Shown piece after piece: positions 22,806 to 31,527 of a DNA stretch of 35,825 bases. This DNA comes from Slackia sp. (GTDB taxonomy: Bacteria; Actinomycetota; Coriobacteriia; Coriobacteriales; Eggerthellaceae). The DNA lies in the NCBI GenBank assembly GCA_030527325.1, contig JAUNBA010000014.1, forward strand, positions 1 to 35,825. Direction: 5' to 3'. A model generated the notes under the pieces. It saw only the letters and a program-made list of their open reading frames with translations, did no database searches and had not been told where the DNA came from. The translations under genes were made by a program, and so were the position numbers. Position 1 is the stretch's first letter; every line of letters starts with the position of its first letter.

Positions 22806-23726
22806 CTAGCTGTTTTTCGGCGGGGTTTTCGCCCTGCTCTCGCTTGCCGGTTCGCGATGCGGCGCGTATGCCGACGGCTGCGCGCCGTCCTGAGGCGATT
22901 TCGTTCCCGCATTGATGCTCTGCGCCATGCGCGCCTGGGCTTCCGCACGCAGGCGGGCGCGATGTGCCGCTTTCTCATGATGGGGCATCTGCGGTTCGGG
23001 GTTGGTCACGATACGCTTGTCCACGGCGTTTCTGACCGCTTTTTTCACCGGCTTGGCCGCCACGTGGGCCACCTTCTTCACCGGCACGATCACCTTGTCG
23101 CTGTAATCCTGGGCGGGTTTGGTCTGCCAGTTGAAGAATTCGGAGGCGTAGCGTATGGCCATGACCAGCATGACGCAGGTGATGGCCGCGTAATCGCCCA
23201 GCACGTCGTTTTGCTTCATCAGCGCGAAGGCGGTCGATCCGAAAAGCGAGGCGGTGCCGTAGAGCGTTCCCGCTTGAAACGCCACGGGCCGCTGCGCCAT
23301 CAGCATGTCGCGGATGATGCCGCCGCCTACGGCGGTGACGGTGCCCAAGATGATGGACGGCACGATGGGCAGGCCTGCGGAAAGGCCCTTGCCCACCGAC
23401 ACCACGGCCCACAGGCCGACCGAGAGGTTGTCGAGGAAATCCATGACCCAATCGAACGCGTCGGCGAGCTTGTGGAAGTAGAACACCAGGCCGCCCGCGA
23501 TGGCGCACGAGAGCAGGAGCACGGGGTGCTGGAAGGCGTAGATGCCGTAATCTTGCAGCAGGATGTCGCGCGTGATGCCGCCGCCGAGGCCCGTGACGCA
23601 GGCCAGCACGGTGGTGCCGAATATGTCGTACTGTGCGCGCACGCCCGCGATGGCGCCTGCCAACGCGCCGGTGATGGTGCCGGCGAATTCGATCCAGAAT
23701 GGTATGGCGAGAACGCTTTCGAGCAT
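22806..23726 (-). CDS. Trimeric intracellular cation (TRIC) channel family protein
   Basis: A 306-residue membrane protein. It has the internal duplication of bacterial TRIC (UPF0126, YicG-type) channels: two sets of three membrane spans, each with a glycine-rich motif, TGLGGGITRDILL in the first half and TAVGGGIIRDML in the second. Bacterial members are K+-permeable homotrimers. About 100 residues follow the seventh span. They are Lys/Ala/Pro-rich (KKVAHVAAKPVKKAVRNA and beyond) and lie in the cytoplasm if the usual topology holds; typical bacterial members end soon after the last span. The ATG at 23726 has GGAG about 11 bases upstream. It lies just after the terminator of the next minus-strand gene. 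Confidence 0.9.
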   Translation of the reverse strand: MLESVLAIPFWIEFAGTITGALAGAIAGVRAQYDIFGTTVLACVTGLGGGITRDILLQDYGIYAFQHPVLLLSCAIAGGLVFYFHKLADAFDWVMDFLDNLSVGLWAVVSVGKGLSAGLPIVPSIILGTVTAVGGGIIRDMLMAQRPVAFQAGTLYGTASLFGSTAFALMKQNDVLGDYAAITCVMLVMAIRYASEFFNWQTKPAQDYSDKVIVPVKKVAHVAAKPVKKAVRNAVDKRIVTNPEPQMPHHEKAAHRARLRAEAQARMAQSINAGTKSPQDGAQPSAYAPHREPASESRAKTPPKNS

Positions 23727-23774
23727 GGCGGCATGGCTCCGATCGTGAGAGGGGCGTTTAAACGGAATGGGGAC

Positions 23775-23780
23775 AGTATA
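23775..23780 (-). promoter_or_regulatory. Candidate -10 of the TRIC gene
   Basis: TATACT on the minus strand, about 50 bases before the TRIC start, directly abutting the terminator stem. The 13 bases GCGGCTATACTGT are identical to those upstream of thiC (29006-29018). Confidence 0.4.
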
Positions 23781-23816
23781 GCCGCACGCCGCACGCGGAT
23801 ACGTGCGGCGTGCGGC
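23781..23816 (-). terminator. Terminator of the phospholipase-like gene
   Basis: A perfect 15-bp stem (23781-23795 with 23802-23816) and a 6-base loop, 25 bases after the stop of the minus-strand gene at 23841. No T-run. Confidence 0.65.
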
Positions 23817-23840
23817 CGATGGATCGCTCTGTTCTTGGCG

Positions 23841-24854
23841 TTATTCGGCGCAGCCGGTGCAGCGTCCGATGCGGGCCGCGCACCCTGCAGCGCACTTCCC
23901 GTCGGCTTCGTCGTGCTCGACGGGTTCGCCGCTGAAATCGAGGCCGCCTGTGACGGCGCGCGCTGCTTCGAGACCGAAGCCTTCGCTGAAAAACGCGGCG
24001 ATGTTGTCTTTCGCGCGCGTCCGGGCGCCCTCGAAGATGTCCCAGAAGCCGTCGGTGCTTTGCTCGCCCGTGAAGGGGTTTTCCCAGGCGTGGTGCGCGC
24101 GGTTGTCGAAATCGCTGATGCGCGCGGGGTTGTCGCGGTGCGCCATGGATTTGTAGAACGAGTGGTTGCGGTGCAGAAGGCGCGTCTCGATCGTGTTGGC
24201 GAAGGCATGCATGGTATGGCTCGGCGAATAGAAGAGCTTCTGCGCGCGGCGGAAATCCTTGACGGCTGCGGGGAACAGGTCGGCCGGTGCGAATACGTGC
24301 AGCGCTTTCATGCAGAAAAACGCGTACATCTTGCCGATGACGGCCAGGGTTTCGTCGGATGCGCGCAGCACTTCTTCGTAGGGCTTATAGGACGATATGG
24401 TGCAGCCGCGCTTCTCGAAAAGCACCAGCTCGTCGAGCTCGCGTTCTATCTCGGCATGCACGTCGTTGCCGTCTTCGCGCGAGAGGCCCTTGACGCCTGC
24501 GTCGCAGAAGGCGTATTGCTGCTGGTAGACGAACGGATGCATGGAGCTGTCCAGCGTGTAATGGCACAGGAAACCCGCCGCATAGGCGCGTCCGACGGGC
24601 AGCTCGTCGGCTTCGAGCACGTCGAGGCTTTCTTTCAGCGCGGCGAGCAGCTTGGAGGGGTTGAGGTGGTGCATGGTGCCGCCGAGCAGGAAATACGGCT
24701 TCATGCGAGGGGAAAGCACCAGGTAGAACAAGGGGTCGGGGCCTTGGTTGCCCAGCAGGAACGCGTCGCGCTCGTCGGCGGTTTCTCCGATGAGCGGGGA
24801 TATGTCGGCGAAAACGTCTTTGCCGAAGAAGTCATGGGTCATGATGGCCGGCAT
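23841..24854 (-). CDS. Zinc-dependent phospholipase C-like protein
   Basis: A 337-residue protein. It opens with MPAIMTHDFFGKDVF, the start expected for this family, in which the N-terminal His is a zinc ligand. Other likely ligands lie in GNQGPDPLFY, TMHHLNPSKL, GFLCHYTLDSSMHP and the NDVHAEIERELDEL helix. No signal peptide is visible, so this member is probably cytoplasmic, as many anaerobe homologues are. The C-terminus carries a cysteine cluster, GKCAAGCAARIGRCTGCAE (C-x3-C-x6-C-x2-C), that looks like an added metal-binding element. A strong GAGGAGG lies before the ATG at 24854; the longer frame upstream is not supported. The substrate is unknown. Confidence 0.85.
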   Translation of the reverse strand: MPAIMTHDFFGKDVFADISPLIGETADERDAFLLGNQGPDPLFYLVLSPRMKPYFLLGGTMHHLNPSKLLAALKESLDVLEADELPVGRAYAAGFLCHYTLDSSMHPFVYQQQYAFCDAGVKGLSREDGNDVHAEIERELDELVLFEKRGCTISSYKPYEEVLRASDETLAVIGKMYAFFCMKALHVFAPADLFPAAVKDFRRAQKLFYSPSHTMHAFANTIETRLLHRNHSFYKSMAHRDNPARISDFDNRAHHAWENPFTGEQSTDGFWDIFEGARTRAKDNIAAFFSEGFGLEAARAVTGGLDFSGEPVEHDEADGKCAAGCAARIGRCTGCAE

Positions 24855-25105
24855 GGCTGCCTCCTCGAAGTCTGAGGTTGCGTCGTCCCGTTTTGCGTCG
24901 ATTCGGCACGTGGCGGTCGCGGGGCGGCTTGGATACGGGCACATGATATACAATTGCCCGGGCGTTTGGTTCCGATACGCGGCAAAGTTACGCATATGTT
25001 GACGCGGCCCATGCGATGGGGCGCTTTCGTGCCGGAACCCTCGCTCGGCGCGCACGGCCGCATCGCCGCGCGCCCTCACGCATCCCCCAAGAGAAAGAAG
25101 GCCGC

Positions 25106-26338
25106 ATGGCGATAGGCAAGCTGACCAAGCAGGAGAAGAGCTGGATCATGTACGACGTGGGCAACTCGGCGTTCGTCCTGCTGTCGACGGCGCTCATCCC
25201 GGTGTATTTCAGCTCGATCGCCACGGGCAGCGCGGTCGTCGCCTGGGGATATGCGGAAACGGTCGCCGCGCTCGTCATCGCGCTTTTGATGCCGGTGCTG
25301 GGAAGCCTGGCCGACTTGCGCCATATGAAGAAGAAATTCCTGGTGGGAACCGTGGGAACGGGTGCGCTTGCATGCTGCGCCCTGGGATTCGCCACCGATG
25401 CGTTCCCGTTTCTGGTCATCTATATCGTGGCCTCCATCATGCTGAATTCCTCCATGGTGTTCTATGACGCGCTGCTGGTGGACGCCACGTCCGACGAACG
25501 CTACGACGAGGTGTCGAGCCAGGGCTATGCGTGGGGCTACATCGGCAGCTGTCTGCCGTTCATCGCGTGCCTCGCCGTGGTGCTGGGCGGCGGCGCCGTC
25601 GGCATCGACGTGGCGCTGGGCATGAAGATCGCCTTCTTCATCACGGCCGCCTGGTGGGTCGCCTTCACGGTGCCGGTGTTCAAAAACGTGCACCAGACCC
25701 ATTTCAAGGCGCGCTCGCAGCATGCGGTGCGCGATGCGTTCAGGGGTTTGGCGAAAACGGTGAAGCGCATGTGGGCCGATCGGGAGCTGCGCTACTTCAT
25801 GCTGGCGTATTTCTTCTATATCGACGGCGTGCATACCATCATCAAGCTGTCCACGAGCTACGGAACCGATCTGGGCATCGATGCCACGCAGCTGGTGCTG
25901 GCGCTGCTGGTCACGCAGTTCGTGGCGTTTCCCTCGGCTATCGTCTACGGGCGTTTGGGTGCCAAGGTGGGCACGAAGAAGATGCTCATGGCGGGCGTGC
26001 TCGCGTACATGTGCATCACGTTCTTCGGCGCGTTTTTCCTGAAAAGCGCGGTCGAGTTTTGGATCCTGGCCATCATGGTGGGCCTGTTCCAGGGCGGTAT
26101 CCAGGCGCTTTCGCGCTCCGAATTCAGCAAGCTGGTGCCGAAGGAGCACGCCAACGAGTATTTCGGGTTCTTCGATATCTTCGGTAAGTATGCGGCGGTG
26201 ATGGGCACGTTTTTGGTGAGCGTCATCACCCAGATGACGGGTCGTTCGAACTGGGGCGTGTTCTCGTTGATGCTGCTGTTCGTCGTGGGGTTCGTGCTGC
26301 TGCGCAAGGCGCCCGAGCGAACGGGCGACGCGCGCTGA
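25106..26338 (+). CDS. MFS transporter, Atg22-like (UMF1) family
   Basis: A 410-residue protein with about 12 hydrophobic segments. The start KQEKSWIMYDVGNSAFVL is the signature of bacterial Atg22/UMF1-type MFS transporters. Other marks are PVLGSLADLRHMKKK (the MFS loop 2-3 motif), VFYDALLVDAT, VSSQGYAWGYIGS, FFYIDGVHTIIK, GGIQALSRSEFSKLVP and EYFGFFDIFGKYAAVMG. Homologues are thought to export amino acids or related small molecules, but the substrate here is unknown. AGAAGG precedes the ATG. It is transcribed divergently from the phospholipase-like gene, across about 250 bases that contain an AT-rich patch near 24948 but no convincing promoter. Confidence 0.92.
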   Translation: MAIGKLTKQEKSWIMYDVGNSAFVLLSTALIPVYFSSIATGSAVVAWGYAETVAALVIALLMPVLGSLADLRHMKKKFLVGTVGTGALACCALGFATDAFPFLVIYIVASIMLNSSMVFYDALLVDATSDERYDEVSSQGYAWGYIGSCLPFIACLAVVLGGGAVGIDVALGMKIAFFITAAWWVAFTVPVFKNVHQTHFKARSQHAVRDAFRGLAKTVKRMWADRELRYFMLAYFFYIDGVHTIIKLSTSYGTDLGIDATQLVLALLVTQFVAFPSAIVYGRLGAKVGTKKMLMAGVLAYMCITFFGAFFLKSAVEFWILAIMVGLFQGGIQALSRSEFSKLVPKEHANEYFGFFDIFGKYAAVMGTFLVSVITQMTGRSNWGVFSLMLLFVVGFVLLRKAPERTGDAR

Positions 26339-26496
26339 CGGTCGTTTCGCAGCCCGTCGGATTCTCGCCCGCGCGGGCAGTGGCGGCGGCGTGCGCTGCG
26401 TTACGGGATGGAAGCGAAGCGGCGGGCGGCCGCGTTTTCGTTGTAGGATGAAACCGACTTCGGAAGCATGCATCGCGGATACGGAAGGAGCGTGCC

Positions 26497-27522
26497 ATGT
26501 CTGAGGACGATACCGCGGCGACCACGCCCGCTGATGAGATAGAGGAATTGAAGCGTCAGATGGCTCTCATGCAGGAGCGCCTTGCTCGGCTGAGCGCCGC
26601 TGCGTGCGATGGGGATGCGTCTCAGGATGTTCCCGAATGCGATGACGGCCATCGTGCCGGCGATGAGCCTGCGTTCGCGGAAGGGGAACGGGCGGACGCC
26701 GTTGTTGCGCCTTCGCATTCGCCGCGCGCGTCGGCGTTTGCGGGCGAGCAGGCTGCGCCGAGCGAGGCGGCGGCGCCGGCGTCGGTCGATGACGGTAGCG
26801 ACGATGGGGCTTATGCCGCCGCCGCGTCGGTCGCCGCGCCGGGTACGTCTGCTGCGTCGGGCGATTCCGCGCATTCCACCGATGCGCAGGTGCTGACGTC
26901 GCCTGCCGCCGCATCGGCTGCTCCGTACGCTTCGCCGCAAGGATCGGGCGAGCCTTCGTATGCGCCGTATGTGCCGCCTGCTTCTGCAGCGCCCGGTGTT
27001 TCGGCGCCGTCGCCCGCTTCGGCGCAGCAGACGTATGCCGGTCAGGCGCGCGCCCATGCGGCAGGCCCGACGCCTCCGCCGTCGTATGGAGCCGCGAACC
27101 ATTTCGCGCGTCAGCAGGCCGCGCCGAGCGGATCGTTCGGCACGCAGGCTGCTGCCGGCCATTATGCGCAGCCGACGGGCCAGCAGTCGTATCAGCAGGG
27201 AGGCTACGGTGCGCCCCAATCTCCGTACGCGCCGTACGGCCAGCATTACTACCAGCAGCCCGTGGTGCGCACGAAAGATCATGTGGCGGCGGGCCTTTTG
27301 GGCATTTTCCTGGGGGCGTTCGGCATCCACAAGTTCTATTTGGGGTACAACACCGCGGGATTCATCATGCTGGGCGTGGCGCTTTTGGGCGGCTTGCTGT
27401 CGCTCGGCCTGGCTACCAGCGTGGTGTGGTTGATCGGTCTTATCGAGGGCATCATCTACCTGGTGAAGGGACAGCCCGATTTCGAGCAGGTGTACGTGTT
27501 CGGAAAGCGGGAGTGGTTCTGA
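26497..27522 (+). CDS. TM2-domain protein with long low-complexity N-terminus
   Basis: A 341-residue protein. Residues 12-35 form a short coiled coil (EIEELKRQMALMQERLARL). About 210 residues of Ala/Ser/Pro/Gln/Tyr-rich low-complexity sequence follow, with several SYAPYVPP- and YAPYGQHYYQQP-like stretches. The C-terminal 80 residues are a TM2 domain: KDHVAAGLLGIFLGAFGIHK, FYLGYNTAGFIMLG, and a second span ending in IEGIIYLVKG. TM2 proteins have two membrane spans and a conserved FG.H.FYLG turn; bacterial ones have no settled function. GGAAGGAG precedes the ATG. A strong terminator follows directly. Confidence 0.9.
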   Translation: MSEDDTAATTPADEIEELKRQMALMQERLARLSAAACDGDASQDVPECDDGHRAGDEPAFAEGERADAVVAPSHSPRASAFAGEQAAPSEAAAPASVDDGSDDGAYAAAASVAAPGTSAASGDSAHSTDAQVLTSPAAASAAPYASPQGSGEPSYAPYVPPASAAPGVSAPSPASAQQTYAGQARAHAAGPTPPPSYGAANHFARQQAAPSGSFGTQAAAGHYAQPTGQQSYQQGGYGAPQSPYAPYGQHYYQQPVVRTKDHVAAGLLGIFLGAFGIHKFYLGYNTAGFIMLGVALLGGLLSLGLATSVVWLIGLIEGIIYLVKGQPDFEQVYVFGKREWF

Positions 27523-27545
27523 TATTCGCCGCATACGCGAAACGG

Positions 27546-27585
27546 AAAGCGCCGTGCTTCGATTGTGAAGCACGGCGCTTTTTTG
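27546..27585 (+). terminator. Rho-independent terminator after the TM2 gene
   Basis: A 15-bp perfect stem (27546-27560 with 27567-27581), a GATTGT loop and a T-run. Confidence 0.93.
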
Positions 27586-27604
27586 TGTGCGGAAATCCCC
27601 CGAT

Positions 27605-27643
27605 AAGCGTGCGGACCCGACGTATCGCCGGGTCCGCACGCTT
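27605..27643 (-). terminator. Hairpin after thiC
   Basis: A perfect 15-bp stem (27605-27619 with 27629-27643) 9 bases after the thiC stop on the minus strand. No T-run on that side. Confidence 0.65.
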
Positions 27644-27651
27644 CTGGATTC

Positions 27652-28953
27652 TTAGAGCAGGCTCACGTTTTCCCCGTTCATAGCGCGATTCATGGTGCGA
27701 ACCGAGCACATGGCGCCGCACATGGTGCAGGTGCTGGGGTCGGCGGGTTTGGTCGTCGCCACGTAGGCTTCAGCTTTCTCGCGATCGATGGCCTCGTCGA
27801 ACATGGCCGGCCAATCGAGGCGCTGGCGGGCGGCGGCCATGCGGTCGTCCCAATCGCGCGCGCCCGGGATGCCCTTGGCGATATCGGCGGCATGCGCGGC
27901 GATGCGGCTGGCGATCACGCCCTCTTTCACGTCCTCCACGCTCGGAAGGCGCAGATGTTCGGCGGGGGTGACGTAGCAGAGGAAGTCGGCTCCGTTCGCG
28001 GCGGCGATCGCACCGCCGATGGCGGAGGTGATGTGGTCGTATCCGGGCGCGATGTCGGTCACCAGCGGGCCGAGCACGTAAAACGGCGCATGGTGGCACA
28101 GGCGCTTCTCGATTTGCATATTGGCGGCTATTTCGTTCATGGCCATATGTCCCGGGCCTTCGATCATCACCTGCACGTCGCGCTCCCACGCGCGCGTGGT
28201 CAAAAGCCCCAGCTCGATCAGTTCGCTGATCTGCCCTGCGTCGGTCGCGTCGGCAAGGCATCCGGGGCGCAGCGCATCGCCCAGCGAGATGGTGACGTCG
28301 TGTTCGCGCAGGATGTCGAGCAGCTCGTCGTAGTGCTCGAAGAAGGGGTTTTCATTGCCGGTCATTTCCATCCAGGCGTAGATCAGGCTGCCGCCGCGGC
28401 TGACGATGTTCATCGCGCGCCCGCTGCGCTTGAAGCTGTCGATCGCTTTGCGGTTGAGGCCTGCGTGGATGGTAACGAAGTCGACGCCCTCCTCGGCGTG
28501 CGCGCGCACCACTTCGAGGAAATCCTGCGCGGTGATCTGTGCAAGGTCTTTTTCCAGATAGCCCACGGCGTCGTACATGGGAACGGTGCCTATCATGGCG
28601 GGGGATTTCTCGATGAGCGTCTGGCGGAAGTCGTGCGTTTTGCCGTAGTTCGACAGGTCCATGATGGCTTCGGCGCCGAATTTCAGCGCCATGTCGACCT
28701 TTTGCATCTCACAGTCGTAATCGCGCATGTCGCCCGAAATTCCCAGATTGACGTTGATTTTCGTGCGCAGGCCCTCGCCGACGCCGCATGCGTGCAGCGA
28801 TGCGTGGTGACGGTTCGCGGGAATGGCGACGGTGCCTGCGGCGACGCGTGCGCGCAAGGTTTCGACGTCGATTCCTTCGTCGTGCGCGACCGTTTTCATC
28901 TCGGGAGTGACGATGCCCGCTTTGGCGGCTTCCATCTGGGTCGAATAAGTCAT
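27652..28953 (-). CDS. thiC: Phosphomethylpyrimidine synthase ThiC (short form)
   Basis: A 433-residue radical-SAM enzyme that rearranges aminoimidazole ribotide to hydroxymethylpyrimidine phosphate for thiamine. Family blocks are [31 protein letters not shown] [62 protein letters not shown] and DITSAI-type [11 protein letters not shown]. The C-terminal cluster ligands are Cys409, Cys412 and Cys416, a CX2CX3C spacing, one residue shorter than the CX2CX4C of long proteobacterial ThiC. Short ThiC-like enzymes also include BzaF, which makes hydroxybenzimidazole for cobamides, so that is the main alternative. AGGAG precedes the ATG. No other thiamine gene and no TPP riboswitch is visible. Confidence 0.9.
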   Translation of the reverse strand: MTYSTQMEAAKAGIVTPEMKTVAHDEGIDVETLRARVAAGTVAIPANRHHASLHACGVGEGLRTKINVNLGISGDMRDYDCEMQKVDMALKFGAEAIMDLSNYGKTHDFRQTLIEKSPAMIGTVPMYDAVGYLEKDLAQITAQDFLEVVRAHAEEGVDFVTIHAGLNRKAIDSFKRSGRAMNIVSRGGSLIYAWMEMTGNENPFFEHYDELLDILREHDVTISLGDALRPGCLADATDAGQISELIELGLLTTRAWERDVQVMIEGPGHMAMNEIAANMQIEKRLCHHAPFYVLGPLVTDIAPGYDHITSAIGGAIAAANGADFLCYVTPAEHLRLPSVEDVKEGVIASRIAAHAADIAKGIPGARDWDDRMAAARQRLDWPAMFDEAIDREKAEAYVATTKPADPSTCTMCGAMCSVRTMNRAMNGENVSLL

Positions 28954-29320
28954 GGCGGCTCCTATCGTGGAAAACGCGGCATTGCCGCGCGTGCTGGCAA
29001 TGCGCACAGTATAGCCGCGCCGTGGCGGTGCGGGCGGCGGGCGACGCGCATCGTCGGCCAAAAAGCGGATGGTCCCGCGCGCCGCCCCTGGCGCGAATCG
29101 TCGGTGCTTCCGGCTCGTATCGAGCCGTTGCCGTGCAGTCGGCGCGTGGTCGCGCGTGACTGCGCCGACACGCCCGGGGGCGTGGTCAATACGGTTCTGA
29201 ACTGGGGATATATTGCGGCAAGGCCGACGTGTCCTTTGCGTTACACTGCGATATGCGCAGACATTCGGCGCATGCGGTGCGCCGTGAAGGGGATGGCCCC
29301 AGAAAGGGACGGTGGTTACC
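28954..29320. other. Divergent intergenic region between thiC and the EF-G-like gene
   Basis: About 370 bases. It contains an 8-bp dyad (28979-28986 with 28996-29003) in the thiC leader, the thiC -10 (29008-29013), a 7-bp hairpin at 29110-29126 and -10-like hexamers at 29209 (TATATT) and 29242 (TACACT) that could serve the right-hand gene. No TPP riboswitch sequence (CTGAGA with the CCTGATCTGGATAAT-type block) was found on the thiC strand. Confidence 0.5.
29008..29013 (-). promoter_or_regulatory. Candidate -10 of thiC
   Basis: TATACT on the minus strand, about 55 bases before the thiC start, within the same GCGGCTATACTGT found before the TRIC gene. No consensus -35. Confidence 0.4.
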
Positions 29321-31390
29321 ATGACGGCTCCCGAGACGTTGCATGTTCGCAATATCGTGCTGGTCGGACAGGACGGCGCAGGCAAGACCTCGCTCGCCGA
29401 AGCGATGCTGCATATTTCGGGGCAGACGCCCCGCATGGGCACGACGCACGACGGCAAATCCTTCATGGATTACGACCCCGAAGAAATCAAGCGCAAGTTC
29501 ACGATGAGCACCTCGCTTGCGCCTATTCCCTATAAGGATTACAAGATCAACCTGCTGGATACGTCGGGCCATCCCGATTTCATCGGCGACACTCTGGCGA
29601 GCATGCAAGCCGCCGAAATGGCGCTGTTCGTCGTCGATGCGGTAGCGGGACCGCAGGTCATGACCGATAAATTGTGGCGCGAAGCCGAGGGCATGCGCCT
29701 GTCACGCGCCGTGTTCATCAATCATATCGACCGCGAAAACGCCAACTTCGATGTGATCATGGCCTCGCTGCATGCGCGTTTCGGCAGCCGCTTGGGCGCG
29801 GTGTCTATCCCCATCGGCGTGGATGCCGATTTCAAGGGGGTCATCGACGTGCTGCGCATGAAGGCGCGTTATTTCGAAGACGGCGGCGAGCGCGTGGAGG
29901 AAATTCCCGCTGAGTATGCCGATGCCGCCGCGGCCGCGCGCGAGAAGCTGTGCGATCTGGTGGCCGAAGCCGACGAAGGACTCATGATGAAATACCTGGA
30001 CGGCGAGGAGCAGCTGACGCAGGGCGAACTCGAGGCCTTGCTCGACAAAGCCATCGCGCAGGAGCTGTTCATCCCCGTGTTTGTGGGCTCGACCATTATC
30101 GAGCAAGGCATCCAGGGACTCATGGAGGATATCTGCACCTACTTCCCCTATCCGACGGCGCACGGTCCGTTCCGTCTCGCCGATGGCGGCGAGATCCGCG
30201 TGACGAAGGGCGACCAGCAGGCGGCGGGCTTCGTGTTCAAGACCCTTTCGGACCCGTATGTGGGCCGCTTGAGCTTCGTCAAGGTGTTCTCGGGCGTGTT
30301 CGCGCCGGGCGTCGAATTGGTGAACGCGCGCACGCGCAAGAAGGAGCGCCTTGGCCACGTGTGCATCATGAAGGGCAAAGAGACCATGGATGTGAAATCC
30401 GCCATGGCGGGCGATATCGTGGTCATCCCCAAGCTTTCCGACGCGCGCACGGGCGATACGCTGTCGCATACGGGCGACATCGCCATCGATCCTTTGCCGC
30501 TGCCCGTGCCGCAATACCCTGTGGCCATCGAGGCATCCAACAAGAAGGAAGAGGACAAGCTGGGTGCTTTCCTCGCCCGTGTGGCCGAAAACGATCCGAC
30601 GGTCGTCATCGAGCGTCGCGAGGAAACGCACCAGACGGTGGTCACCGCCATGGGAGAGGCGCAGGTGGAAACCATCTTGCATCGCCTGAAGGAGCAGACG
30701 GGCGTCGAAGCGGTGCTTTTGCCCGTGCGTATTCCGTACCGCGAGACCATTCGCGTCGCCGCCGAGGCACAGGGCCGGCATAAGAAGCAGACGGGCGGCG
30801 CCGGGCAATTCGGCGATTGCTGGTTGCGTTTGGAGCCGAATCCCGGCGGCGGATACGAATTCGTCGACGCCATCAAGGGCGGTGTCATTCCCGGCGGCTT
30901 GATTCCTGCCGTCGACAAAGGCGTTCAGGAAGCCATGGCCGAGGGATTTTTGGCGGGCTATCCCATGGTCGATATCGTATGCACCGTGTTCGACGGCTCG
31001 TATCACTCGGTCGATTCTAACGAGATGGCTTTCAAAACCGCCGCGCGCATCGGTTTTCGCGCCGCGTGCGAGCAGGCGAAGCCTGTGCTGCTGGAACCGA
31101 TGGCCGACATGAGCATCGCGGTGAGCGAGGAGTATGCGGGCGCCGTGATGGGCGACATCTCTACGCGTCGCGGCCGCATCATCGGCACCGATTCCAACGA
31201 TGCGGGCGAGACCATCATCTTGGTGCGCGTGCCGTATGCCGAGGTGGTCGCGTATACCAAGGATCTGCGTTCCATTTCGCGCGGCAGCGGCAGCTACACC
31301 CTCAAGGTGAACGGCTACGAAGAAGCGCCGCATGACGTGCAGGAGCGCCTGGTCAAGGCGTATCAGGAGAGGCGCGCCGCAGGAAATTAG
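29321..31390 (+). CDS. Elongation factor G-like protein (EF-G2 type)
   Basis: A 689-residue translational GTPase paralogue. G1 is GQDGAGKT near residue 16 (canonical EF-G has AHIDAGKT). G3 is DTSGHPDF instead of DTPGHVDF. G4 is NHID instead of NKMD. The domain II strands, the domain IV block [13 protein letters not shown] and the domain V end [16 protein letters not shown] are present, so all five domains are there. Such EF-G-like proteins accompany a canonical FusA and their roles are largely undefined. The changes in the GTP-binding motifs suggest altered nucleotide handling. ATG 29321 is 13 bases from AAAGG; a GTG at 29312 would add three residues. It is probably monocistronic, ending at the hairpin at 31444. 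Confidence 0.92.
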   Translation: MTAPETLHVRNIVLVGQDGAGKTSLAEAMLHISGQTPRMGTTHDGKSFMDYDPEEIKRKFTMSTSLAPIPYKDYKINLLDTSGHPDFIGDTLASMQAAEMALFVVDAVAGPQVMTDKLWREAEGMRLSRAVFINHIDRENANFDVIMASLHARFGSRLGAVSIPIGVDADFKGVIDVLRMKARYFEDGGERVEEIPAEYADAAAAAREKLCDLVAEADEGLMMKYLDGEEQLTQGELEALLDKAIAQELFIPVFVGSTIIEQGIQGLMEDICTYFPYPTAHGPFRLADGGEIRVTKGDQQAAGFVFKTLSDPYVGRLSFVKVFSGVFAPGVELVNARTRKKERLGHVCIMKGKETMDVKSAMAGDIVVIPKLSDARTGDTLSHTGDIAIDPLPLPVPQYPVAIEASNKKEEDKLGAFLARVAENDPTVVIERREETHQTVVTAMGEAQVETILHRLKEQTGVEAVLLPVRIPYRETIRVAAEAQGRHKKQTGGAGQFGDCWLRLEPNPGGGYEFVDAIKGGVIPGGLIPAVDKGVQEAMAEGFLAGYPMVDIVCTVFDGSYHSVDSNEMAFKTAARIGFRAACEQAKPVLLEPMADMSIAVSEEYAGAVMGDISTRRGRIIGTDSNDAGETIILVRVPYAEVVAYTKDLRSISRGSGSYTLKVNGYEEAPHDVQERLVKAYQERRAAGN

Positions 31391-31443
31391 CGCGAGAACC
31401 GTCTCGATCGCGCCGGGTTGCGCATGTCGAATCGCTAGTGCGA

Positions 31444-31482
31444 AGGAGGGCGTCCGCCGTGTGCGGGCGCCCTCCTGTTGGT
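31444..31482 (+). terminator. Terminator after the EF-G-like gene
   Basis: A 14-bp stem with one G-T pair (31444-31457 with 31463-31476), a 5-base loop and a modest GTTGGT tail. It also lies at the end of the convergent gene at 31528 and may serve both. Confidence 0.75.
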
Positions 31483-31527
31483 GGCGTGGAGTGCGCGCCA
31501 CTGTGCAGGTGCAGGGTCGGGCTTGGT

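Noticed and set aside
22857..24875. Plus-strand frame of 672 codons
   Set aside because: Antisense to the TRIC and phospholipase-like genes; no start signal or family similarity.
28954..29320. Possible TPP riboswitch before thiC
   Set aside because: None of the conserved TPP core sequences was found on the thiC strand by eye; a covariance model scan would settle it.
27892..29535. Plus-strand frame of 547 codons
   Set aside because: Antisense to thiC, continuing into the EF-G-like gene in another frame.
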